Source of the DNA: Rhodobacterales bacterium
GTDB taxonomy: Bacteria; Pseudomonadota; Alphaproteobacteria; Rhodobacterales; Rhodobacteraceae
Direction: 5' to 3'
Length of the DNA stretch: 64,000 bases
Assembly (NCBI GenBank): GCA_002748265.1
Contig: PDRY01000012.1
Span: 186,001 to 250,000 of the forward strand
Below, one piece after another: positions 52,384 through 59,820 of this stretch. Under the pieces are notes generated by a model that saw only the letters and a program-made list of their open reading frames with translations, was not told where the DNA came from and searched no databases. A program made the position numbers and the translations under genes. Position 1 is the stretch's first letter. Each line of letters begins with the position of its first letter.

Positions 52384-54183
52384 ATGGCTGACCTGTCTCA
52401 CATCCGCAATTTCTCCATCGTGGCGCATATCGACCACGGTAAATCCACGCTGGCCGACCGGCTGATCCAGGCGACCAACACGGTCGCCGATCGCGACATG
52501 AAGGAACAGCTCCTCGACGCGATGGATATTGAGCGCGAGCGCGGCATCACGATCAAGGCCAACACCGTGCGCATCGAATACGATGCGCTCGACGGGGAGC
52601 ATTATGTGCTCAACCTGATCGACACCCCCGGACACGTAGATTTCGCCTATGAGGTCTCCCGCTCCATGCGCGCGGTTGAAGGCTCTCTTCTGGTGGTGGA
52701 CAGCACTCAAGGGGTCGAAGCCCAGACGCTGGCTAATGTCTATCAGGCCATCGACGCGGATCATGAGATCGTCCCCGTGTTCAACAAGATCGACCTGCCC
52801 GCGTCGGATATCGACCGCGTGGCAGAGCAGGTCGAAGACGTGATCGGCATCGACGCCTCTGGCGCGATCGCTGTGTCGGCCAAGACCGGCGAAGGCATCC
52901 GCGAGGTGCTGGAAAGCATCGTTCAGCATCTGCCCGCGCCCACAGGCACGCGCGACGCGCCGCTCAAGGCGATGCTGGTGGACAGCTGGTATGACGCCTA
53001 TCTGGGCGTCATCGTTCTGGTCCGCATCATGGATGGAGAGCTGCGCAAGGGCGACCGGGTCAAGATGATGCAGACCGGTTCCGTGCATCAGGTCGACCGG
53101 ATCGGCGTGTTCCGGCCCCAAATGGAGTCGGTCGATGTGCTCGGTCCCGGAGAGATCGGCTTCCTCACCGCCTCCATCAAACAGGTCCGCGACACCAAGG
53201 TGGGCGACACGATCACCCATGACAAGAAACCTTGCGATGCGCCGCTGCCGGGGTTCAAACCCTCTCAGCCGGTCGTGTTCTGCGGCCTGTTCCCGGTGGA
53301 TTCGGCGGAGTTCGAAGACCTCCGCGACGCCATCGAAAAGCTGGCGCTTAACGATGCCTCCTTCTCCTATGAGATGGAGACCTCTGCCGCGCTTGGCTTT
53401 GGCTTCCGCTGCGGGTTCCTTGGCCTGCTGCACCTCGAAGTCATCCGCGACCGGATCGAGCGTGAATATGACATTGAGCTCATCACCACCGCGCCCTCGG
53501 TTGTCTATCATCTCTACATGAAGGACGGCGAAAAGCGCGAGCTGCACAACCCCGCCGACATGCCCGACCTGACCCATGTGGATCACCTGGAGGAGCCGCG
53601 GATCAAGGCCACCATTATGGTGCCCGACGAGTATCTGGGCGATGTGCTGAAGCTGTGTCAGGACCGGCGGGGCATTCAGCTGGACATGTCCCACGCGGGT
53701 GCCCGCGCCATGGTCGTCTATGACCTGCCCCTGAACGAGGTGGTGTTCGACTTCTACGACCGGCTCAAATCCGTGACCAAGGGCTATGCGTCCTTTGACT
53801 ACCAGATGGAGGGCTACCGCGAGGATAACCTCGTGAAGATGTCCATCCTGGTGAATGACGAACCCGTGGACGCGCTGTCGATCATGGTCCACCGCGACCG
53901 GGCCGAAATGCGCGGCCGCGCGATGGTCGAAAAGCTCAAGGACCTGATCCCGCGCCATATGTTCAAAATCCCGATCCAGGCGGCCATCGGCGGCAAGGTC
54001 ATCGCCCGCGAGACGCTGTCGGCCATGCGCAAGGACGTGACCGCCAAATGCTATGGTGGCGACGCGACCCGGAAGAAAAAGCTGCTGGAGAAGCAGAAGG
54101 CCGGTAAGAAGAAGATGCGCCAGTTCGGGAAAGTGGAGATCCCCCAACAGGCGTTTATTTCGGCGCTGAAGATGGATGATTGA
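52384..54183 (+). CDS. lepA: Elongation factor 4 (LepA)
   Basis: 599-residue translational GTPase that acts on stalled ribosomes. [29 protein letters not shown] carries the P-loop AHIDHGKS, then [10 protein letters not shown] (switch I), DTPGHVDF (switch II) and NKIDLP (guanine recognition). The C-terminal domain unique to LepA ends [47 protein letters not shown] typical length for the family. A Rho-independent terminator follows. Confidence 0.98.
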   Translation: MADLSHIRNFSIVAHIDHGKSTLADRLIQATNTVADRDMKEQLLDAMDIERERGITIKANTVRIEYDALDGEHYVLNLIDTPGHVDFAYEVSRSMRAVEGSLLVVDSTQGVEAQTLANVYQAIDADHEIVPVFNKIDLPASDIDRVAEQVEDVIGIDASGAIAVSAKTGEGIREVLESIVQHLPAPTGTRDAPLKAMLVDSWYDAYLGVIVLVRIMDGELRKGDRVKMMQTGSVHQVDRIGVFRPQMESVDVLGPGEIGFLTASIKQVRDTKVGDTITHDKKPCDAPLPGFKPSQPVVFCGLFPVDSAEFEDLRDAIEKLALNDASFSYEMETSAALGFGFRCGFLGLLHLEVIRDRIEREYDIELITTAPSVVYHLYMKDGEKRELHNPADMPDLTHVDHLEEPRIKATIMVPDEYLGDVLKLCQDRRGIQLDMSHAGARAMVVYDLPLNEVVFDFYDRLKSVTKGYASFDYQMEGYREDNLVKMSILVNDEPVDALSIMVHRDRAEMRGRAMVEKLKDLIPRHMFKIPIQAAIGGKVIARETLSAMRKDVTAKCYGGDATRKKKLLEKQKAGKKKMRQFGKVEIPQQAFISALKMDD

Positions 54184-54201
54184 CATAACTACCTAACAAC
54201 G

Positions 54202-54227
54202 GAATCCTCTCCGGGATTCTATTTTTT
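54202..54227 (+). terminator. Rho-independent terminator of lepA
   Basis: A 6-bp GAATCC/GGATTC stem with a 6-base loop is followed by TATTTTTT. It ends 8 bases before the ATG of the DUF3800 gene. Confidence 0.85.
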
Positions 54228-54235
54228 GTTCAGGT

Positions 54236-55057
54236 ATGACATTGCGTTACACTCTCTATGTCGACGAAAGTGGTGACCTTGGTTTATCTAACGTTAGGGT
54301 TAGAATTGACGACAAAGGAGCCAGCCCATTCTTTTCGCTGGGCGCTGCCCTAATCCCAGATTCTGTCAGAGTAGACTTGCGTTCTGAACTGAATGGGATC
54401 TCGAAGGATTTTTCGAAGTTTCTTCACTGCACCAAGCTAAACCACCTCCAGAAAGCGTATTATTCACACCGTGTTGGTAGTATGCGGGTCAAGCTATTTG
54501 GCGTACTGTCAAAGAAAGCAACTCTTGGAGCTTATGCAGAAGACTTGGACGAGAATGCTAAGTCTCAAGAGTACTACAACAAGAACATTCACTATCTACT
54601 CGAAATGGTCGGGGGATTTTGCCATGAGTTTGATATTCCATCGAGTAATCTGAGTGTCATCTTTGAAGAACAGCGCGGACATAGCTATCAAAGACTTCGG
54701 AATTATCTCTCCAGAATAAGGGCGGCTCCTATCGATTCACGCGCATCCCGTCTTCGATACATTGATCCCCTTTCGGTCACGACGCTCCAGAAAAAAGATG
54801 ACACTTTGATGTGTCTCGCGGACTTGGTCGCGCATTCAATTTCTACAGCATTCACCGAGACAAAAACGAACTACGGCCTACCGGAGCAAAGATACTTGAG
54901 AGAACTACTGCCCCGCTTTCACCGCGAGACAGAGAGCGGTTGTATCGCCAACTCAGGAATAAAACTTGTAAAGGGGCCGTTCGCAATGAAACTCCAAGGC
55001 GTTTCAAAGGACCTGGCGTTGAAACTGTATCACCGAAATCAAACGATCACCTCTTAA
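54236..55057 (+). CDS. DUF3800 domain protein, AT-rich and likely acquired
   Basis: 273 residues. The opening MTLRYTLYVDESGDLGLSN has the DUF3800 hallmark YVDESGD, and DTLMCLADLVAHSIS later holds the second conserved Asp pair; the fold is RNase H-like, so a nuclease role is likely, possibly in defence or mobile-element biology, but this is inference from the family. Base use is clearly AT-richer than the neighbours and codons such as AGA, AGG and TTA are frequent, in contrast to lepA. It starts 8 bases after the lepA terminator T-run with no good ribosome binding site. Signs of transfer are strong. Confidence 0.82.
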   Translation: MTLRYTLYVDESGDLGLSNVRVRIDDKGASPFFSLGAALIPDSVRVDLRSELNGISKDFSKFLHCTKLNHLQKAYYSHRVGSMRVKLFGVLSKKATLGAYAEDLDENAKSQEYYNKNIHYLLEMVGGFCHEFDIPSSNLSVIFEEQRGHSYQRLRNYLSRIRAAPIDSRASRLRYIDPLSVTTLQKKDDTLMCLADLVAHSISTAFTETKTNYGLPEQRYLRELLPRFHRETESGCIANSGIKLVKGPFAMKLQGVSKDLALKLYHRNQTITS

Positions 55058-55211
55058 CACTTTCACCGCGCAGCCACGGCCGTTCCGAACGCCCACCCAA
55101 AGGTCGGGCGCTGCCCTCCGCGCGGGCCCCGCGCACTGCGACACCCCGCCCCGGAGACATGGCACATTTGAGATGCGACATATGACGCGGACCCACAACC
55201 GGAGATGTTCC

Positions 55212-55640
55212 ATGATCCGCAAAACCGCTCTTGCCGCCGCTCTTGTCTGCGCCACGCCCCTGCTGGCCGACGATGCCGCGCCCCATGTCACCGTTGTCAC
55301 CAGCGGCGACGCTCAGACCCAGCTCATGTCGATGGTGCTGACCGGTCAGGCCATGGCCAAGGGCCATCCGACCCGCGTTCTGCTGTGCGGTCCGGGCGGC
55401 GATCTGGCCCTGAAAGAAGCGCCCGAGGCCGCCACCGCGCCGCAGCCGCCCAAGGGCGCCAGCCCGCAGGGTCTGCTGAAGATGATGCTCGACAACGGCG
55501 CGACCGTCGAAGTCTGTGCCATCTACCTGCCCGGCAAGGGCGCAGGCCCCGAAGTTCTGATGGACGGCGTGAGCGTCGCCGCCCCGCCCGCCATGGCCGA
55601 CGCGCTTTTGGCTGAGGACGGCACCGTCTGGTCCTTCTGA
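55212..55640 (+). CDS. Exported DsrE-like protein
   Basis: 142 residues with a Sec signal peptide (MIRKTALAAALVCATPLLAD). The mature part HVTVVTSGDAQTQLMSMVLTGQAMAKGHPTRVLLCGPGGDLAL... GLLKMMLDNGATVEVCAIYLPG fits the DsrE/DsrF-like fold with two Cys. Periplasmic forms of this family have an unclear role, perhaps in sulfur handling. The ATG at 55212 follows GGAG. It lies just to the right of the AT-rich DUF3800 gene, where base composition returns to normal. Confidence 0.75.
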   Translation: MIRKTALAAALVCATPLLADDAAPHVTVVTSGDAQTQLMSMVLTGQAMAKGHPTRVLLCGPGGDLALKEAPEAATAPQPPKGASPQGLLKMMLDNGATVEVCAIYLPGKGAGPEVLMDGVSVAAPPAMADALLAEDGTVWSF

Positions 55641-55754
55641 GCCCGATTGCGAGCGGGGCCGTGCTCCGTTAAACTGACCCCGAAGGCGACAGACCCGGCA
55701 AACCGGGCGGGCCTTCGGGACGATCAGAGCACGAGACCAAACACAGGCGGCCCC

Positions 55755-56051
55755 ATGCGCATTCTTCTTTTGACCCTTTCGCTGGCCGTTCTGGCCTCAT
55801 GCGGTGCGCGCGGCACCATCGGGAAAGCGTGCAGCGGGTCGGACCGTTCGGCCGCCAATCCGCGCCTGTGCAACTGCATCCAGTCGGTCGCGAATCGCAC
55901 CCTGTCCCGCGCCGATCAACGCCGCGCCGCGCCGTTTTTCGAAGACCCCGACAAAGCGCAGGAAATGCGTGCCCGCGATGATGCTGGATCGGAGGCGTTC
56001 TGGCGCCGCTACAAGGATTTCGCTGAGGCCGCCGAGCGGTCCTGCCGCTAG
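55755..56051 (+). CDS. Small lipoprotein
   Basis: 98 residues. MRILLLTLSLAVLASCGARG has the lipobox LASC with Cys at residue 16. The mature part has CNCIQSVANRTLSRADQRRAAPFFEDPDKAQEMRARDDAGSEAFWRRYKDFAEAAERSCR with additional Cys that could form disulfides. The stop TAG shares CTAG with the stop of the phosphatase gene on the other strand. Function unknown. Confidence 0.75.
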   Translation: MRILLLTLSLAVLASCGARGTIGKACSGSDRSAANPRLCNCIQSVANRTLSRADQRRAAPFFEDPDKAQEMRARDDAGSEAFWRRYKDFAEAAERSCR

Positions 56052-56482
56052 GCGCTCTCCAATCGCCGCGCGATGTGGGCGGCGTGATCCTGGATCAGGT
56101 CCAGGCACCCGTCAAAATCGCGGGTGTAATACGGGTCGGGCACGTCCGATCCATCAACACAGAACATCTCAAGCGTGGCGGGGCCCGCCAGTGACGCGCA
56201 ATCGCGCAGAACGGAGGCATCCATGGCAAAGATGTGGTCGAACCGTTCGGCATCGCGCGCGGTGATCTGACGCGCTCGCAGTCCCGAAAGGTCCAGCCCC
56301 CGCGCCTGTGCGGCCCGCTGCATGGGGCCATAGGGGGGCTCTCCGACATGCCAGGCGCCCGTGCCTGCGCTGTCGATCTGCCAATCGGGCCGCAGCGCCC
56401 TGAGCGCGCCTTCCGCCGCCGGAGACCGGCAGATATTTCCAAGGCAGACGAAGAGGATGCGAGGGCGCAGGATCTGTGACAT
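56048..56482 (-). CDS. Low-molecular-weight protein tyrosine phosphatase
   Basis: 144 residues. The active-site loop CLGNICRSP (Cys13, Arg19) fits the C-x5-R signature, and the general acid Asp is in SDVPDPYYT (about 117). Such enzymes dephosphorylate phosphotyrosine proteins, often in polysaccharide export, or arsenate in related forms. The ATG at 56482 gives the normal short N-terminus (MSQILRPRILFVCLGN). Divergent from the sirtuin gene. Confidence 0.93.
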   Translation of the reverse strand: MSQILRPRILFVCLGNICRSPAAEGALRALRPDWQIDSAGTGAWHVGEPPYGPMQRAAQARGLDLSGLRARQITARDAERFDHIFAMDASVLRDCASLAGPATLEMFCVDGSDVPDPYYTRDFDGCLDLIQDHAAHIARRLESA

Positions 56483-56509
56483 GCTGGCCTCATACCGGAG
56501 GGACGCGGC

Positions 56510-57187
56510 ATGAACATCACCATTCTGAGCGGGGCGGGCCTGTCCGCCGAAAGCGGGCTTGGCACCTTTCGCGACAAGGATGGTCTGTGGACCAAATACG
56601 ACCTGTCCGAGGTCGCCACCCCCGAAGGGTTCGCCCGCAATCCCAAGCTGGTGCAGGATTTCTACAATGCCCGCCGCAAGAACTGCGTTGAGGCCGCGCC
56701 GAACGCCGCCCATGACGCCTTGGCGCGGCTGTCGACCCGCCCGGGGGTGACGCTGATCACGCAGAACATCGACGATCTTCTGGAACGGGCTGGCGCGCAG
56801 AGCGTGATCCACATGCACGGAGAGCTGATGCGCGCCCTGTGCGGCGCCTGCGGGCATCGCTGGGACGCGCCCGCCGTCATGCAGGTATCGGACCCCTGCC
56901 CCGCCTGCGGCGCCCCCGCGACGCGGCCTGACGTCGTCTGGTTCGGAGAGATGCCCTACCGGATGGAAGACTGCGAAGCCGCGCTGTGGGAGGCCGATCT
57001 GTTCGTCTCCATCGGCACCTCGGCCGAGGTCTATCCGGCGGCAGGGTTTGTCGATCTGGCAAAACAGGCCGGGGCCCGCACATTGGAGATCAACCTGGAG
57101 CCGTCGGGCCGGTCCCACATCTTTGACGAGGTTCTGACCGGCCCGGCCAGCGAAGTCGTGCCCGCCTGGGTGGCGGAGCTCAGCTAG
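56510..57187 (+). CDS. cobB: Sirtuin (NAD-dependent protein deacylase, class III-like)
   Basis: 225 residues. NAD-binding GAGLSAESGLGTFRD, TQNIDDLLERAG and the catalytic His in IHMHGEL (about 104) are clear; the zinc Cys are in CGACG and CPACG. YNARRK near residue 53 has the Tyr-x2-Arg pattern linked to removal of succinyl and malonyl groups in sirtuins of the SIRT5/CobB type. It could reverse acylation caused by acyl-CoA build-up, including in the PCC/Mcm pathway; this link is inference. Its stop lies 1 base before the stop of the PCuAC gene on the other strand. Confidence 0.93.
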   Translation: MNITILSGAGLSAESGLGTFRDKDGLWTKYDLSEVATPEGFARNPKLVQDFYNARRKNCVEAAPNAAHDALARLSTRPGVTLITQNIDDLLERAGAQSVIHMHGELMRALCGACGHRWDAPAVMQVSDPCPACGAPATRPDVVWFGEMPYRMEDCEAALWEADLFVSIGTSAEVYPAAGFVDLAKQAGARTLEINLEPSGRSHIFDEVLTGPASEVVPAWVAELS

Positions 57188-57188
57188 G

Positions 57189-57734
57189 TCAGTTGCTGCT
57201 GGTGGCCGGAGCCGTTTGCATCTGGCCGTGGTCCATTTTGCTGTGGTCCATTTCGCCGTGGTTCATAGTGCTATGGTCCATCGGCGCCATATCGCCTTCT
57301 TTGCGCTCCAGATCGACGGGAACGTCGATTTCCACCTCGCCGCCATGTTCGAACACCAGCGTCAGGTCGATCATATCGCCTTGCTCGAAAGGCTCGGTGA
57401 TGCCGAGGAACATCACGTGCAGGCCGCCGCGCTTGAGCTCGGTCATGCCATGGGCGGGCACGGGAATGCCGCCTTCGACTTCACGCATCTGCATCACGCC
57501 GTTTTCGTCTTCGATATGGGTGTGCAGTTCGATCCGTTCCGCCACGCCATCGGCGCGGGCAGCGATCAGCGTGTCGTCTGTATCGGTGTCGTTGTGCAGC
57601 ACCATGAAGGCCGCACCGGAGGTCGACATCATGGCCGAGGCCCGGGCGTAAGGATCGGTGACAGACAGCCCGTCAGCAAAAGCGACGGAGGCGAAGGTCA
57701 GCGCAACAGCGGCGCCAAAAAGAGACGTTTTCAT
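57189..57734 (-). CDS. Periplasmic copper chaperone PCu(A)C with Met/His tail
   Basis: 181 residues with a signal peptide (MKTSLFGAAVALTFASVAFA). The PCu(A)C motif H-x-M plus Met/His sites is present: ELHTHIEDENGVMQM and GGLHVMFLG. The C-terminal tail DHSTMNHGEMDHSKMDHGQM repeats D/N-H-x-x-M, an extra copper-binding extension. It probably delivers copper to cytochrome c oxidase CuA or scavenges it. It lies just downstream of a DUF2946-like gene on the same strand. Confidence 0.92.
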   Translation of the reverse strand: MKTSLFGAAVALTFASVAFADGLSVTDPYARASAMMSTSGAAFMVLHNDTDTDDTLIAARADGVAERIELHTHIEDENGVMQMREVEGGIPVPAHGMTELKRGGLHVMFLGITEPFEQGDMIDLTLVFEHGGEVEIDVPVDLERKEGDMAPMDHSTMNHGEMDHSKMDHGQMQTAPATSSN

Positions 57735-57773
57735 GGAGGTATCCTTGAAGTGTTTGAGTTGAAGAAGGGAAAC

Positions 57774-58124
57774 TCAGACGCTTGCAGGCGGATCCCGGGC
57801 CGATGGCGCGATGAGCGGGGCTGGCGCGACGGGCGGCACCACGAGCGGATCCCAGGCGACGAAACGAAGGGAAAAAGGTCGCGCAAGAGCCGGTTCGTCC
57901 ATGCTGCCTGCAACCAGCAGGGTCATCGCACAATCGGGACAGAAATGCGGAGGGCCGACAGGATTGCCATCGGCATCGACCTGAACGGTCACAACCGCCC
58001 CGCCGGAACAGATCACCATCTCGCCCGCGACGCTGGCCTGCCCCCGCGCCATACCGACGATCTGCGCAGTGGCGAGCACCGCGAGGATCAAGGTCAGATG
58101 GATGGCGCGACGCAGGCGGGTCAT
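57774..58124 (-). CDS. DUF2946-like exported protein with CPxC motif
   Basis: 116 residues with an N-terminal hydrophobic segment (IHLTLILAVLATAQIVGMARG). The mature part has MVICSGGAVVTVQVDADGNPVGPPHFCPDCAMTLL; ICSGG and HFCPDC resemble the DUF2946 family seen with copper genes. The start at 58124 follows a divergent promoter region. It is followed by the PCu(A)C gene 39 bases away, so the two form a copper operon. Likely a metal-binding envelope protein; exact role unknown. Confidence 0.78.
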   Translation of the reverse strand: MTRLRRAIHLTLILAVLATAQIVGMARGQASVAGEMVICSGGAVVTVQVDADGNPVGPPHFCPDCAMTLLVAGSMDEPALARPFSLRFVAWDPLVVPPVAPAPLIAPSARDPPASV

Positions 58125-58157
58125 GGGGGCGTGAGTGGCTCCGGTTGGGGTGAGCGC

Positions 58158-58223
58158 ACAGTCGGAAAAGACTGCAGCACGGTCAAGGGGTAGCAGGATC
58201 GCAGCGCCGCGCCTTGAGCAAGG
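58158..58223 (-). promoter_or_regulatory. Candidate promoter and palindrome of the copper genes
   Basis: On the minus strand TTGACC (58186-58181) and GACTGT (58163-58158) are 17 bases apart, a fair sigma-70 spacing. A CCTTGAGCAAGG palindrome lies at 58212-58223. CTTGACC together with palindromes of this type recalls CueR/HmrR-type control, but the spacing differs from a typical MerR-family promoter. Confidence 0.4.
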
Positions 58224-58287
58224 TCAAGCCTGTTGGCCGGCGGAAGATCGCGAAGGCGCCGCACCCCGGCCCCCCCAAACGCAACAA

Positions 58288-58311
58288 GGCCCGGAACGCA
58301 GTGTCCGGGCC
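58288..58311 (-). terminator. Rho-independent terminator of rpmB
   Basis: An 8-bp GGCCCGGA/TCCGGGCC stem with an 8-base loop, followed on the minus strand by TTGTTGC. It lies 30 bases after the rpmB stop. Confidence 0.75.
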
Positions 58312-58341
58312 TTGCGAAATCTTGGGGTGCCTGAGCGGCGA

Positions 58342-58629
58342 TCAGGCTTCGGCCTGGGCCTTCAGGATCGCCTTTTTCACCTTCAGGGCAGCGGCGGACA
58401 GTTCAGCGTCCTTGGCTTTGGCCATGAAGCCGTCCAGACCACCACGGTGGTCGACGGTGCGCAGGGCGGCGTTGGAGATGCGGAAGCGGAAGCTCCGGCC
58501 CAGCACGTCCGACTGCAGAGTGACGTCTTGCAGGTTCGGCAGGTAACGGCGGCGGGTCTTGTTGTTGGCGTGGGAAACGTTGTTGCCCGTCATGGGGCCT
58601 TTCCCGGTCAGTTCGCAGCGACGCGACAT
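58342..58629 (-). CDS. rpmB: 50S ribosomal protein L28
   Basis: 95-residue L28, longer than the E. coli protein as usual in alphaproteobacteria. [36 protein letters not shown] is the family N-terminus. It binds 23S rRNA in the large subunit. It has its own terminator and a leader of about 115 bases that contains a hairpin with a T-run on the opposite strand. Confidence 0.98.
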   Translation of the reverse strand: MSRRCELTGKGPMTGNNVSHANNKTRRRYLPNLQDVTLQSDVLGRSFRFRISNAALRTVDHRGGLDGFMAKAKDAELSAAALKVKKAILKAQAEA

Positions 58630-58652
58630 TGGCAGTATCCTTTGTTGTTGCC

Positions 58653-58677
58653 CCGGCCCCCAGGGCCGGCTTTTTTT
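58653..58677 (+). terminator. Rho-independent terminator oriented against rpmB
   Basis: CCGGCCC / GGGCCGG stem of 7 bp, loop CCA, followed by C and seven T on the plus strand, inside the rpmB leader. No plus-strand gene lies nearby to the left, so it would stop antisense transcription across rpmB; on the rpmB mRNA it forms a leader hairpin preceded by an A-run. Confidence 0.65.
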
Positions 58678-58744
58678 GCGCCCGCCTTTTGGCGGACCGG
58701 CGCCTCATGCCCCAATCTGGACCATCGGTCAACCCTTGGCGGGC

Positions 58745-59722
58745 TCAGCCCTTGGAAAACAGGGGTGCGATGGCCTGCGCCGCTGCCGCTGCGGGCGCCG
58801 CATCGCCCCCCGCCACCGCGTCTTCGAGCGCGGACAGACGCGCGCGCGTCTCGGCGTCGCGGGTGAGCTGCGCCATGAGCGCCTGGCGGACTTCCTCGCG
58901 GAACCAGTAGCGGGCCTGATCGGCGCGGGCAGCGTCCCAAACGCCGCTGTCCTTGCGCCAGTCGGACAGGGTGCGCATCGCCTCCCAGGCCGCGTCGATC
59001 CCATCGCCGGTCTCCGCCGAGACGGTCATCGCCTTGGGGTAGCCTTCCGGGTCCTGCGGGCGTTTGCGCAGCAGCCGCAGCGCCCCGGCATAGTCGGCGC
59101 AGGTGCGCATGGCCTGGGGTTTGAGGTCTCCATCCGCCTTGTTGACAAGGATGATGTCCGCGATCTCCATGATCCCGCGCTTGACGCCTTGCAGCTCATC
59201 CCCTCCGGCGGGCGCCAGCAGCAGCAGGAACAGATCGGCCATTTCCGCCACCATGGTTTCGGATTGGCCCACGCCCACGGTTTCAATCAGCACCAGATCG
59301 AACCCCGCCGCCTCGCACAGGGCCACGGCCTCGCGGGTGCGGCGGGCGACGCCGCCCAGCTCTGCCCGGCTGGGCGAGGGGCGGATGAAGGCGTTTGGAT
59401 CGCGCGAGAGCCGCTCCATCCGGGTCTTGTCCCCCAGGATCGACCCGCCCGAGCGCGCCGAGGACGGGTCCACCGCCAGCACCGCCACCCGCAGCCCCTG
59501 CCCGGTCAGCATCAGCCCGAACCGCTCGATGAAGCTCGATTTGCCCACGCCCGGCGTGCCCGAAAGCCCGACCCGCAGCGCCTGCCGTCCGCCCACGCGG
59601 CCCAGCAGGTCAAGCGCCTGCGCCCGGTGATCCTCGCGCACGCTTTCCACCAGCGTGATCGCGCGGGCCAGGGCGCGGCGGTCCCCGGCGACAAGGCGCT
59701 CGGCAAGCTGAGCGATATCCAT
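58745..59722 (-). CDS. meaB: Methylmalonyl-CoA mutase-associated GTPase MeaB
   Basis: 325-residue G3E-type GTPase that guards and reactivates methylmalonyl-CoA mutase during cobalamin loading. The P-loop [15 protein letters not shown] (about 54-68), [16 protein letters not shown] and the guanine motif NKADG are visible. The start at 59722 avoids a 19-codon extension. Its partner mcm is about 50 kb away, so the pathway genes are spread out. Confidence 0.95.
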   Translation of the reverse strand: MDIAQLAERLVAGDRRALARAITLVESVREDHRAQALDLLGRVGGRQALRVGLSGTPGVGKSSFIERFGLMLTGQGLRVAVLAVDPSSARSGGSILGDKTRMERLSRDPNAFIRPSPSRAELGGVARRTREAVALCEAAGFDLVLIETVGVGQSETMVAEMADLFLLLLAPAGGDELQGVKRGIMEIADIILVNKADGDLKPQAMRTCADYAGALRLLRKRPQDPEGYPKAMTVSAETGDGIDAAWEAMRTLSDWRKDSGVWDAARADQARYWFREEVRQALMAQLTRDAETRARLSALEDAVAGGDAAPAAAAAQAIAPLFSKG

Positions 59723-59820
59723 GGGCAGCCCTCCTTTTGCGGTCCCCTTTGAACCGTCCCCGCGCGGCAAAGTCCACACCCGGTCTTTTCCTTGGGCCCC
59801 GCCGCGCCCATAACGCGGGG

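Noticed and set aside
52156-54186. 676-codon minus-strand frame opposite lepA
   Set aside because: Antisense shadow of a well-known gene.
54183-55173. GACATA direct repeats as attachment sites of a mobile element around DUF3800
   Set aside because: Six bases are too few, and no integrase or transposase is present.
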